From JACCZX01 sp963791315 (GTDB lineage Bacteria; Pseudomonadota; Gammaproteobacteria; Burkholderiales; Burkholderiaceae_F), in contig CAWBRQ010000002.1 of the NCBI GenBank assembly GCA_963791315.1, positions 62,001 through 126,000 of the forward strand: 64,000 bases of DNA. Reading direction: 5' to 3'. Below are positions 27,537 to 35,929 of this stretch, piece by piece. A model generated the notes under the pieces. That model had not been told where the DNA came from and did not search any database. It saw nothing but the letters and a program-made list of their open reading frames with translations. A program made the translations under genes and the position numbers. Positions within the stretch are counted from its first letter, which is position 1, and every line of letters starts with the position of its first letter.

Positions 27537-29328
27537 TCACGATTTCTTCTTCGCGGCGGGATTGAGACTGGTGATGCGGCCGCTTTCAGTGCCCGCCTTT
27601 TCGTCGATGACCGCGTTGATCAGCGTCGGCTTGCGCGAGCGGATCGCTTCTTCCATCGCGTTGCGAAGCTCGGCGGGAGTCGTGGCCATCACACCCACGC
27701 CACCAAAGGCCTCCATCAGTTTCTCGTAATGCGCACCCTTGACGAACACCAGGGGCGATGGATCCTGTCCTCCGCTCGCGATTCACTTCGTCGCCACGAT
27801 AGACGCCGTTGTTGTTCATGATTACGACGCAGACCGGCAGGTTGTATCGGCAGATCGTCTCGCATTCCATGCCGGAGAAACCGAAGGCGCTGTCGCCCTC
27901 TATTGCGATCACCTGCTCGCCGCTGACCACGGCCGCGCCCACCGCAAAGCCCATGCCGATGCCCATCACGCCCCATGTGCCGACGTCGAGGCGCTTGCGC
28001 GGTTTGTACATGTCGACGATGCTGCGCGTGAAGTCGAGCGCATTCGCACCCTCGTTTACAAGGATGGCATCCGGATTCGCCTTGACGATGTCGCGCACGA
28101 CGTTGAGCGCGCTGTGAAAGTTCATCGGTGTCGGATTCTGGGCGAGCGACTCGCCCATCTTCGCGACGTTCTTGGTCTTGCGCTCCGCGATCGCGCCGAG
28201 CCACTCGGCGCGTGGTTTGGGCCAATTCGAACCCAGGGCGCCGAGCATGGCCGAGACGCACGAACCGATATCGCCGACGACCGGCGCATCGATTCGGACG
28301 TTGCTGTCCGCTTCCTGTGGCGAGATGTCGATTTGAACAAACTTCTGCCCACCCCATTCCTTGGCGCTCTTGCCGCCCCACGTCTTGCCCTTGCCTTGCG
28401 AAAGCAGCCAGTTGAGCCGCGCACCGATCAGCATCACGACGTCGGCCTCGGGCAACACGTACGAGCGCGCTGCGGAGGCGCACTGCTCGTGTGTGTCGGG
28501 CAGCAGGCCCTTGGCCATCGACATTGGCAGGTAGGGGATGCCGGTTCCTTCCACCAGCGCGCGAATATCCGCATCGGCCTGCGCGTACGCCGCGCCCTTG
28601 CCGAGAATGATCAGCGGGCGCTGGGCGCTCCTGAGCAGATCGAGAGCGCGCTGCACGGCGTCCGGCGCCGGGATCTGGCGTGGCGCGGGATCGACGACTT
28701 TGATCAGCGACTGCCTTCCTGCTTCCGCGCCGATCGTCTGCGGGAACAGCTTGGCCGGCAGGTCGAGATAGACGCCGCCCGGACGCCCCGAGACTGAGGC
28801 GCGGATCGCCCGCGCCACGCCCACGCCGATGTCCTCGGCGTGCAGCACGCGGAACGCAGCTTTGGCGTGCGGCCTGGCGATGGCGAGCTGGTCCATCTCC
28901 TCGTAGTCGCCTTGCTGCAAATCGACGATCTCGCGCTCGCTGGAGCCGCTGATAAGGATCATCGGAAAGCAGTTGGTGGTGGCATTCGCGAGCGCAGTCA
29001 GTCCGTTCAGAAACCCGGGGGCGGACACCGTGAGGCAGATACCCGGTTTGCCCGTCATGAAGCCGGCGATGGAAGCGGCATAACCCGCGTTTTGCTCATG
29101 GCGGAAGGAGATCACGCGCAGTCCGGCACGCTGCAGCTTGCGCGTGAGATCGGTAATTGGGATGCCAGGCAGACCGAAGGTTGTATCGATGCCGTTCAGC
29201 TTGAGGGCATCGATGACCAACTGAAAGCCGTCGATCTCCTGCAACTGCGCGTTGACATCGCCACCGGCGACTTTTGGCGTTTCGTCGGCGATCGTTACGG
29301 GTGACTTGGCTGCGATGACTGAAGACAT
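27537..29328 (-). pseudogene. oxc: Oxalyl-CoA decarboxylase, one +1 frameshift near the 3' end
   Basis: A thiamine-diphosphate enzyme that decarboxylates oxalyl-CoA to formyl-CoA. Glu78 in FRHEQNAGYAA is the cofactor-activating Glu, and the ThDP motif runs from GDSAFGFSGMECETICRYN to VIMNNNGVY. One surplus base near 27771-27780 shifts the last quarter; correction reads VNR-SGGQDPSPLVFVKGAHYEK and ends at 27537 (KKKS), giving 596 residues, slightly longer than Oxalobacter Oxc because of an N-terminal extension. ATG 29328 is chosen over an upstream codon. First gene of the operon. Confidence 0.92.
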
Positions 29329-29466
29329 GGTTCGTTCCCGTTGATGGTCCGCGGTGTGCTTTGTCATCTGCCTGCATCGCCTGTGCACAGCCCGTTCGAC
29401 CGACAGAACGTGCGACGCTCAGCGGTGGGCAACACATTGGCTTAGGGGCGGATTACGAAAATTCAT

Positions 29467-29508
29467 CCTATAGTATTGGCCGAAGCGGGGTCATTGACCC
29501 GTGTCAAT
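29467..29508 (-). promoter_or_regulatory. Predicted FNR-like box (29493-29508) and -10 of the oxc operon
   Basis: ATTGACCCGTGTCAAT at 29493-29508 is a perfect inverted repeat with a 4-base spacer, the pattern TTGA-N6-TCAA of FNR-type sites. On the minus strand a TATAGG hexamer (29472-29467) lies about 21 bases downstream, which would place the box near -41, the class II activator position. The box also lies 50 bases before the ATG of the divergent Crp/Fnr gene. Confidence 0.65.
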
Positions 29509-29557
29509 TTCCCGCGTCAAGAGTCGGGCTGTCAGGCTTGACCTGAACCTGCTACCG

Positions 29558-30199
29558 ATGCGCTCCATGAATCTCGTTGCAAACCATCCCGAAAGTGTGA
29601 GGCTTCGTGCCCAGCTGAGTGAGAACGTTGTTCTCAAGCAGATGAAGGCGAGTGCAATGGCGGAACTTGAACCTCTGTTGTCTGTGGTCGATTGCCATAA
29701 GGGCGAATGTTTGATTCGGCAGGGCGCGCTCGATATGGAGCAGTATTTTCTGCTCGACGGAATATTGAAACGTGTCGTCGCAAACAAACAGGGCAGGGAA
29801 ATGATTTTGCGTTTCGCCGACGCCGGTGCGATGGAAACAAGCTACGCCGCATGGAGGCTCAATACACCGGCGCCGTACAGCATCATGACGGTGACGAAAG
29901 CTCGTGTCGCGAAGTTGCCGTTGCCGCAGTGGGCGGCTTTTCTCGACCGGCATCCGGACCTGAAGCAGGTGTTCGAGTTCGAAGTGATGCATCTGATGAG
30001 CGAGATCATGGCGCACACGATCACGTTGCATCTACTCGACGCGCCGGGACGCGTGCTTCGCTTTATGCGAAAACACGCCGAACTGGCGGACCGCGTTCCG
30101 CAGAAAGAACTTGCGTCGTATCTGAATCTTTCAGCCGAGACGCTGTCGCGGCTAGGCAGGGCGCATCGTGCGCACGCGGGCGAGACTGCGCCCGATTAA
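29558..30199 (+). CDS. Crp/Fnr family regulator, probable controller of the oxalate and TTT operons
   Basis: A 213-residue regulator with an N-terminal sensor barrel (KGECLIRQG, FLLDGILKRV) and C-terminal helix-turn-helix PQKELASYLNLSAETLSRL. Glu194, Ser197 and Arg198 reproduce the E-x-x-S-R pattern by which FNR reads TTGA half-sites. Cys46 and Cys51 exist, but the FNR Fe-S cysteine cluster does not, so oxygen sensing is not expected. It is divergent from oxc with an FNR-like palindrome between. Its 3' end overlaps convergent tctA by 48 bases; the short tail after the recognition helix could be altered by a frameshift. Confidence 0.88.
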   Translation: MRSMNLVANHPESVRLRAQLSENVVLKQMKASAMAELEPLLSVVDCHKGECLIRQGALDMEQYFLLDGILKRVVANKQGREMILRFADAGAMETSYAAWRLNTPAPYSIMTVTKARVAKLPLPQWAAFLDRHPDLKQVFEFEVMHLMSEIMAHTITLHLLDAPGRVLRFMRKHAELADRVPQKELASYLNLSAETLSRLGRAHRAHAGETAPD

Positions 30200-31655
30200 C
30201 GGCCAGAACAGCATCAGCAGCGCTAGCGCTGTGATGCTGCCGACGAGCCAGTTTGAAAAGAACACGCGAAGGTCACCCTGAGCGATCAACATCGACTGGC
30301 GAAATGAGTCTTCGGCGCGATCGCCGAGCACCAGCGCCAACACCAGCGGCGCCAGCGGATAGTCGAGCTTCTTGAACACGTACCCGATGACGCCGAACAA
30401 CAGCATGTACCAGATGTCGAGCATCGCGTTGTGAACGGTGTAAGCGCCGATCGCGCAGATCACGATGATGATTGGCGCGATGATCGAAAATGGCACGCGC
30501 AGGATGGCGGCGAAAAGCGGCACGCAGGTGAGCACGATGATCAGCCCGGCGATGTTGCCCAGATACATGCTGGCGATCAGACCCCATACGAAATCTTTCT
30601 GCTCAACGAACAACAGTGGTCCTGGCTGCAAACCCCAGATCAGCAGACCTCCAAGCAGCACGGCCGCGGTAGGCGAGCCCGGGATGCCGAGCGTCAGCAT
30701 CGGCAACAGCGCCGAGGTGCCCGCGGCGTGCGCTGCGGTTTCAGGCGCGATCACGCCTTCGATCTGACCGCTGCCGAACTTGTGGCCTTCGCGCGATGTG
30801 CGCTTGGCGACCCCGTAGCTCATGAATGACGCCGGGGTGGCACCACCGGGTGTGATACCCATCCAGCAGCCAATCAGGCAGCTCTTCAGCGAAGTCAGCC
30901 AGTACTGAGGCAGCTTGGCCCAAGTCTGCATCACCACTTTGAGATTGATGGTCGCTTTTTTTCCGGAAAACGACAAACCCTCTTCCATCGTCAGCAGGAT
31001 CTCGCCGATTCCGAACAGGCCGATGACTGCGATCAGGAAGTCGAAGCCGCGGATCAACTCGGTAAAACCGAAGGTCATCCGCAACCCGCCGGTGATGGTG
31101 TCCATGCCGACCGCCGCGAGTGCGAACCCCAGCATCATCGACGTCAGCGTCTTCCACGGCGAACCCTTTCCCATACCAATAAAGCTGCAGAAAGTCAGCA
31201 AGTAGACCGCGAAGAACTCGGGCGGGCCGAACTGCAAAGCGAATTTGGCTACCAGCGGCGCAAGGAACGTGATCATCACGACCGCGACAAACGCGCCCAC
31301 AAAAGATGAAGTGAACGCGGCAGTTAACGCTTCGCCGGCGCGCCCCTGCTGCGCCATTGGGTAGCCGTCAAACGTAGTGGCCACCGACCAAGGCTCGCCT
31401 GGGATATTGAACAGGATCGACGTGATGGCGCCTCCGAACAGAGCGCCCCAGTAGATGCATGAAAGCATGATGATGGCCGACGTCGGCGGCATCGAGAACG
31501 TGAGCGGTAGCAGGATCGCAACCCCGTTGGCGCCGCCGAGTCCCTGGCAGCACGCCGATGATCACGCCGAGAACGATGCCGATCATCATCAACATCAGGT
31601 TGAACGGCGTCAGCACCACCGAGAACCCGTGAAAAAGTGCGTTGATTTCTTCCAA
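30152..31655 (-). pseudogene. tctA: Tripartite tricarboxylate transporter large permease TctA, one +1 frameshift
   Basis: The 12-helix membrane subunit of a TTT transporter. The start MEEINALFHGFSVVLTPFNL and the early motif GVIIGVLPG are in one frame; one surplus base in the CCC/GGG run near 31541-31545 shifts the rest. Corrected, it reads LPGLGGANGVAILLPLTF and runs on through GVAKRTSREGHKFGSGQIEG and APETAAHAAGTSALLPML, the conserved TctA signature. The restored length is 500 residues, standard for TctA. The operon order is tctC-tctB-tctA. Confidence 0.93.
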
Positions 31656-31691
31656 TTCTTGCCCGCCGAAAAGTGTTGGAGCCCGCCGCGA

Positions 31692-32234
31692 TCAATAGCC
31701 GAGGAAGTGCAGTGGGTCGAGCGAGCCTTTGAACAACGGCACCTTGAACCACACTTCGAACATCAAGAACAGGCAGATGTTGACAGCCAAGGCGACGGCA
31801 ATGCCCTTGAACCACGAATACTTGCCGAGCCAGACCATGAACACAGTGATATAGATCGTGGAAGCAACGTATAGGCCGACGTATCGCACTGCGAGCACGT
31901 AAACGACCGCGGGGAGCAACACCGTCAGCACCAGCTTCAGCCGACCCCAGGTAACGAAGAGCTTGCCACCTGACTTCTCGAGCAGTGTCTGCAGCAGGGT
32001 GACCAGGCTGGAGACGCAGATTAAGAGGCCGATGTAAAAAGGAAAGTATCCCGACTGTGGACCATCGCTGCCCCATTTGGACCCGAGTCGGTAGCTGTCG
32101 AATACGACGAGCGCGCCGACGAGAAACAACAAACCGGCAACTGTGGCGCTGGCAGCGCGCATCGAAATACCCGTGCTTCGACCCACGTCGGGCGCTTGCT
32201 GCTCACCATCGGACTGATTGAACTTGGCTGTCAT
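31692..32234 (-). CDS. tctB: Tripartite tricarboxylate transporter small permease TctB
   Basis: A 180-residue protein with four hydrophobic helices (ATVAGLLFLVGALVVFDSYR, FPFYIGLLICVSSLVTLLQT, LVLTVLLPAVVYVLAV, IAVALAVNICLFLMFEVWF), matching the TctB topology, with a polar N-terminal extension. It lies between tctC, after a terminator-like hairpin, and tctA, 36 bases ahead. The small subunit is needed for transport, but its exact role is not known. Confidence 0.9.
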   Translation of the reverse strand: MTAKFNQSDGEQQAPDVGRSTGISMRAASATVAGLLFLVGALVVFDSYRLGSKWGSDGPQSGYFPFYIGLLICVSSLVTLLQTLLEKSGGKLFVTWGRLKLVLTVLLPAVVYVLAVRYVGLYVASTIYITVFMVWLGKYSWFKGIAVALAVNICLFLMFEVWFKVPLFKGSLDPLHFLGY

Positions 32235-32261
32235 CGCAGTGCGTGATACGGCTGAAGCGTC

Positions 32262-32292
32262 AATGAGAAAACCGCGCCTGAATCAGCGCGGT
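32262..32292 (-). terminator. Attenuating hairpin between tctC and tctB
   Basis: On the minus strand ACCGCGC-TGATTCAG-GCGCGGT is followed by TTTTCTC, just after the tctC stop. The T-run is short, so partial termination is likely: more receptor than permease, as usual in TTT operons. Confidence 0.65.
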
Positions 32293-32304
32293 CTTCATTT
32301 GGAG

Positions 32305-33324
32305 TTACGGCTTGGCTAGGAACCCCGCCTCGCGCATCAACTCGCGGTGGGTGGTTTCGGCTTTCTCGACCCAACTCGCATATTCGGGGCCGCTCATGAA
32401 GGTCGTGTTGAACGCGCCTTCCTCCATGAACTTTTTCCACTCCGGTGTTTCGCGCACTTTCTTGAATACGTCGACGTAGTAGTCGACTTGCTCTTTGGTC
32501 GCGCCGGCGGGCATGAAGATCCCGCGCAGCATCAGGTAATCGACGTTGACGCCAGCCTGCTTGCATGGCGGGATGTCGTTCCACGACATCGTGTCGGTGA
32601 CCTTGTTCTTATATGGCATGCGATCGTCATCGAACACGCACAGCGGGCGAAGCGCACCGCCGCGCCACTGCGCAACTGCCTCGATCGGATTGTTGACGGT
32701 CGAGTCGACGTGTTTGCCGACCAGTTGCACCGCGACGTCACCGCCGCCTTTGAACGGTACGTAGATGAACTTCACGCCGAGCGCTTTTTCGATAGCGACC
32801 GTGATGATCTGGTCTTCCTGTTTCGAGCCCGTGCCACCCATCTTGAACTTGTTGGGGCCGCCGGCCTTAACCGCGTCGAGATACTCTTTCGCGTTCTTGT
32901 ACGGCGTGTCGGCATTGACCCACAGCACGAACTGGTCGAGTGCCAGCATCGCGACCGGTGTCAAGTCCTTCCAGTTAAATGGCACGCCGGTGGCAAGCGG
33001 CGTAGTGAACAGGTTGGAAAGCGTGATGATGATTTTGTGCGGATCACCTTTTGCTTCCTTGACCGCAAGAAAACCTTCCGCACCCGCGCCGCCGGATTTG
33101 TTGACGACGATCAGCGGCTGCTTCATCAGGTTGTTTTTGCTGATCACGCCTTGCAGCAAGCGCGCCATCTGATCGGCCCCGCCACCAGTTCCGGCCGGCA
33201 CCACAAACTCTACGGGCTTCGTCGGTTCCCACGCTGCAAATGCGACAGGTGCTGCCGCTGCGAAGGTTCCCGCCGTCAGCGCGAACAGGACGCGCTTCAG
33301 TGTCGTTGGTGAATATTTGGTCAT
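32305..33324 (-). CDS. tctC: Tripartite tricarboxylate transporter receptor TctC
   Basis: Periplasmic receptor of the TctABC system, 339 residues, with a signal peptide ending PVAFAAW. Motifs: KPVEFVVPAGTGGGADQMAR, VVNKSGGAGAEGFLAV, FKMGGTGSKQEDQIITVAIE, and VPFKGGGDVAVQLVGKHVD. It belongs to a divergent branch of Bug receptors with a KSGGAGAEG loop. GGGAG lies 6 bases before ATG 33324. An FNR-like palindrome sits about 100 bases upstream. With tctBA following, this is the only complete TTT system here; oxalate or a related dicarboxylate is my inferred substrate. Confidence 0.92.
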   Translation of the reverse strand: MTKYSPTTLKRVLFALTAGTFAAAAPVAFAAWEPTKPVEFVVPAGTGGGADQMARLLQGVISKNNLMKQPLIVVNKSGGAGAEGFLAVKEAKGDPHKIIITLSNLFTTPLATGVPFNWKDLTPVAMLALDQFVLWVNADTPYKNAKEYLDAVKAGGPNKFKMGGTGSKQEDQIITVAIEKALGVKFIYVPFKGGGDVAVQLVGKHVDSTVNNPIEAVAQWRGGALRPLCVFDDDRMPYKNKVTDTMSWNDIPPCKQAGVNVDYLMLRGIFMPAGATKEQVDYYVDVFKKVRETPEWKKFMEEGAFNTTFMSGPEYASWVEKAETTHRELMREAGFLAKP

Positions 33325-33406
33325 TACGTCTCCCATTTCGATTTATGAACACTCTTCGCCGCTTGCTGCGGTACGGGTGCCTAGACACGAATCATCGTCC
33401 GAAATT

Positions 33407-33446
33407 CCGGGACGGGTAATTGACCGCGGTCAATTACCCGTCCCGG
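33407..33446. promoter_or_regulatory. 40-base perfect palindrome containing an FNR-like box (33419-33434)
   Basis: Bases 33407-33426 are the exact reverse complement of 33427-33446, so the whole 40 bases form a perfect palindrome centred on CCGCGG. The middle 16 bases, ATTGACCGCGGTCAAT, match the box in front of oxc at 12 of 12 half-site positions. On the minus strand a 4/6 match to a -10 (GATGAT, 33396-33391) lies 23 bases beyond, towards tctC. The arms (GACGGGTA/TACCCGTC) are not needed for a simple FNR site. Confidence 0.8.
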
Positions 33447-33542
33447 CGCCTGGCCATCCAGCGTGGCGCAATGCAATGTCCGTTTCTACCGGAATAACCC
33501 GTATGGGAGATAGACAGTGTGCTGCTGTCTTGGAGGCCCCCT

Positions 33543-33734
33543 ATGGCGAATACGATACAAACACAGAATGCGTTGAATCCGCTTGCAACTCACGTGTCCA
33601 TTCTGGTAGATGCTGCGGTACGGACTATTGGCGAATTGGCAGAAGAGCATGCCAGCGCGCAACGGGCTGCGGTACTGGCCGGACTACCTCGGCAGCGGCT
33701 TGCAGAGTTGCGTGCTCTGTACACCGAGATATAG
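33543..33734 (+). CDS. Small helical protein with PRQ-x-LAELRALY motif (paralogue of 23795-24031)
   Basis: A 63-residue protein, MANTIQTQ at the start, a helix THVSILVDAAVRTIGELAEE and the end PRQRLAELRALYTEI. A strong TTGGAGG lies 7 bases before the ATG. It resembles the small protein encoded at 23795 in its MA-x-T start, helix and PRQ-x-[VL]AELRA[ML]Y motif. It begins about 100 bases beyond the 40-base palindrome and points away from tctC. Function unknown. Confidence 0.6.
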   Translation: MANTIQTQNALNPLATHVSILVDAAVRTIGELAEEHASAQRAAVLAGLPRQRLAELRALYTEI

Positions 33735-33921
33735 CCCCAGCCCGGGTCAAGCGAGTTGCTCGTCCGCTCTCGGCGCACGACGAGTCGCGTGGTACGACGG
33801 AGCGCAACGCCAGTGATTGGCACTGAGTGCTGACATAAAGCGAGCAAAGCACACAGGGAAGCTTGACTAGCGGTCCTAGCGCCGCTCACTATCGCTTTGC
33901 CCGACAAGCGAGGAGGCTCCC

Positions 33922-35049
33922 ATGATTTCTACGAAGCGCAGTCTTATCGTTGCTGCGGTTGTTGCTGCGATAGCCGGTGGCACAGTTGTCGCACAGCAGT
34001 CCGCAGCACCAAGAGGAAACCACGACTGGGCGTCACGCGTTCCGGCCGGCAAGCACCACACTCTGGCCGCGACGCTCGACACCGTGCAGTGGGGTTGGCT
34101 CGATCCCAAGGAGGCACCCAAGCTCACCGTTAATTCGGGCGACACGATCTCCATCGAGACGATGATGCACTCGCACGACAAGATTCAGCCGGGCATCACG
34201 ATGGACCAGGTAGTGGAGCTGCGGAAGGCGAATCCGGGCGGAGGCCCGCACTCCGTGACGGGACCGATCTTCGTGAACGGCGCCGAGCCGGGCGACGTGC
34301 TCGAGATCCGCATCCTCAGGATCGAGCCGAAGCCTTTCGCGGTCAACTTCAACCTGCCGGGCAAAGACTTTCCAACCATCGGTGCGCTCGCTTCCGAGAT
34401 GCCCGATGGCTTTATCCGGTTCTTCCCGCTGGACCTGCAGAAGCGCACCGCCGAGTTCAAACCCGGTATCACGCTCGACCTGCAGCCGTTCCCCGGAACG
34501 TTCGCTGTCGGCATCGACCCGAACGATCCGTCGCCGCGCAAGGGCGGTGTGAAGGATGACCCGATGGCCCCGGTGTCGACGCTGCGCCCGTGGAAGAACG
34601 GCTCGAACATGGACATCAACGAGATGCAGGAAGGCACGACGATCTTCATTCCGGTGTTTCTGAAGGGCGGGCTCATCTGGACCGGCGATTCACATTGCCG
34701 CCAGGGCAACGGAGAGGTCAACCTGACCGCGCTCGAGTGCTCATTCAAGGAGATCCGCATTCAGCCGATCGTCAGGAAGGATCTGAAACTCGAATGGCCA
34801 TTCATCGAGACCCGCACGCATTGGATTAGCGTGGGCCTGAATGAGGATCTGAACGTCGCGATGGTCAACGCCACGCGCGAAGCAGTGGACTGGCTCGCAA
34901 ATCAGAAAATGGTGCCGATGACGCGCTATGAAGCGTACGCGTTGGTGTCGATGGCCGCTGACTGTCGCGTCTCGCAAGTCGTCGACGTGCGCAAGGGCGT
35001 GCATTGCATGATCCCGAAGTCGATCTTCACCGGTCAGAAGCGCTCGTAG
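33922..35049 (+). CDS. Acetamidase/formamidase family protein, exported
   Basis: A 375-residue protein of the FmdA/AmdA family, which hydrolyses formamide or acetamide to ammonia and the acid. Motifs: VNSGDTISIETMMHSHD, GPIFVNGAEPGDVLEI, LKGGLIWTGDSHCRQGNGEV (the conserved G-D-x-H region) and a Cys-containing end. Unlike typical cytoplasmic formamidases it has a clear signal peptide (LIVAAVVAAIAGGTVVAQQ). It overlaps the next gene by one base, forming an operon with a metal-binding protein and a metal permease; these amidases bind divalent metal, so metal supply may be the link. Confidence 0.9.
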   Translation: MISTKRSLIVAAVVAAIAGGTVVAQQSAAPRGNHDWASRVPAGKHHTLAATLDTVQWGWLDPKEAPKLTVNSGDTISIETMMHSHDKIQPGITMDQVVELRKANPGGGPHSVTGPIFVNGAEPGDVLEIRILRIEPKPFAVNFNLPGKDFPTIGALASEMPDGFIRFFPLDLQKRTAEFKPGITLDLQPFPGTFAVGIDPNDPSPRKGGVKDDPMAPVSTLRPWKNGSNMDINEMQEGTTIFIPVFLKGGLIWTGDSHCRQGNGEVNLTALECSFKEIRIQPIVRKDLKLEWPFIETRTHWISVGLNEDLNVAMVNATREAVDWLANQKMVPMTRYEAYALVSMAADCRVSQVVDVRKGVHCMIPKSIFTGQKRS

Positions 35050-35929
35050 TGTTGCGGGCGTTGCTCCTGGCGCTCGCCTTGGCGGCGGCGCCGGGACACG
35101 TCGTCTCACAGCAGAAGCTGCGCGTCGTCACGACGTCGGCGGACCTGAAATCACTGGTCGAGGCGGTCGGCGGGGCGCGCGTCGATGTCGAGAGCCTCGC
35201 CGCGCCGGAGCAAGATCCTCATGCTATCGAACTGAAGCCGGCGTCGCTCGCCCGCGCGCGTAACGCAGAACTACTCGTCCGCGTCGGCCTCGACCACGAA
35301 CCATGGCTCGCGAAGCTGCGGCTACCGGACAGCGTAGTCATCGTCGATGCTTCGCGCAGTGCTCGTCTGATCCAGACGCAGATGCCGCGTTTGCGCGTCG
35401 AGCGCCGAGCTCACGTCCACGCTTTCGGCAATACGCATTACTGGCTCGACCCCACCAATGCCGCTCCGATCACAGCCGCGCATCCGCGACGCGCTCGTCA
35501 AGCTCAGCCCGCAGGATGCACTTCTGTTCGAGACGAACAGAAGTGCGTTCATCGATGCGCTGGATACGAAAATCGAGGGTTGGAAGAAAATGCTCGCGCC
35601 ATTTCGCGGCGCGAAGATGGTAGTGGTGCACGACAGCTGGTCGTACTTCGCAGAGCAGCTTCGGTCTGCAGATCGTCGCGGCTGCAGAGCCACAACCTGG
35701 TGTGCCGCCTTCGCCGGCCGAGCTTGCCGCGCTCTTCCAGCGCATGCGTGAAGCTGGTGTGAAGATTCTGATCGCAGATCCGCACTCGAACCCGTCGCTG
35801 GTACGCCAGATCGCCATCAAGAGCGGTGCGCACGCAGTGACGCTGTTTCCTTCAGGCGACGACTACATTCAGCTGTTCGACCAGAACGTCGCGAGACTCG
35901 TCGAGGCGCTGAAGCGGGCCGGACCGTGA
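35049..35929 (+). pseudogene. Metal ABC transporter substrate-binding protein (ZnuA-like), two +1 frameshifts
   Basis: A periplasmic binding protein of cluster A-I (Zn/Mn). The signal peptide ends GHVVSQQ. Likely metal ligands are His in EQDPHAIELKP, in HVHAFGNTHYWLDPTNA, and in VVVHDSWSYF, plus Asp in ILIADPHSNPS. Surplus bases near 35465-35495 and near 35655-35662 break the frame; corrected, it reads SWSYFAEQ-FGLQIVAAAEPQ and totals about 292 residues, normal for the family. GTG 35049 shares one base with the amidase stop, and its end overlaps the permease start (GTGA). Confidence 0.88.

Noticed and set aside
29501..29557. GTG start at 29501 for the second Crp/Fnr regulator
   Set aside because: It lies within the operator palindrome; ATG 29558 leaves room for the box and keeps the whole conserved domain.
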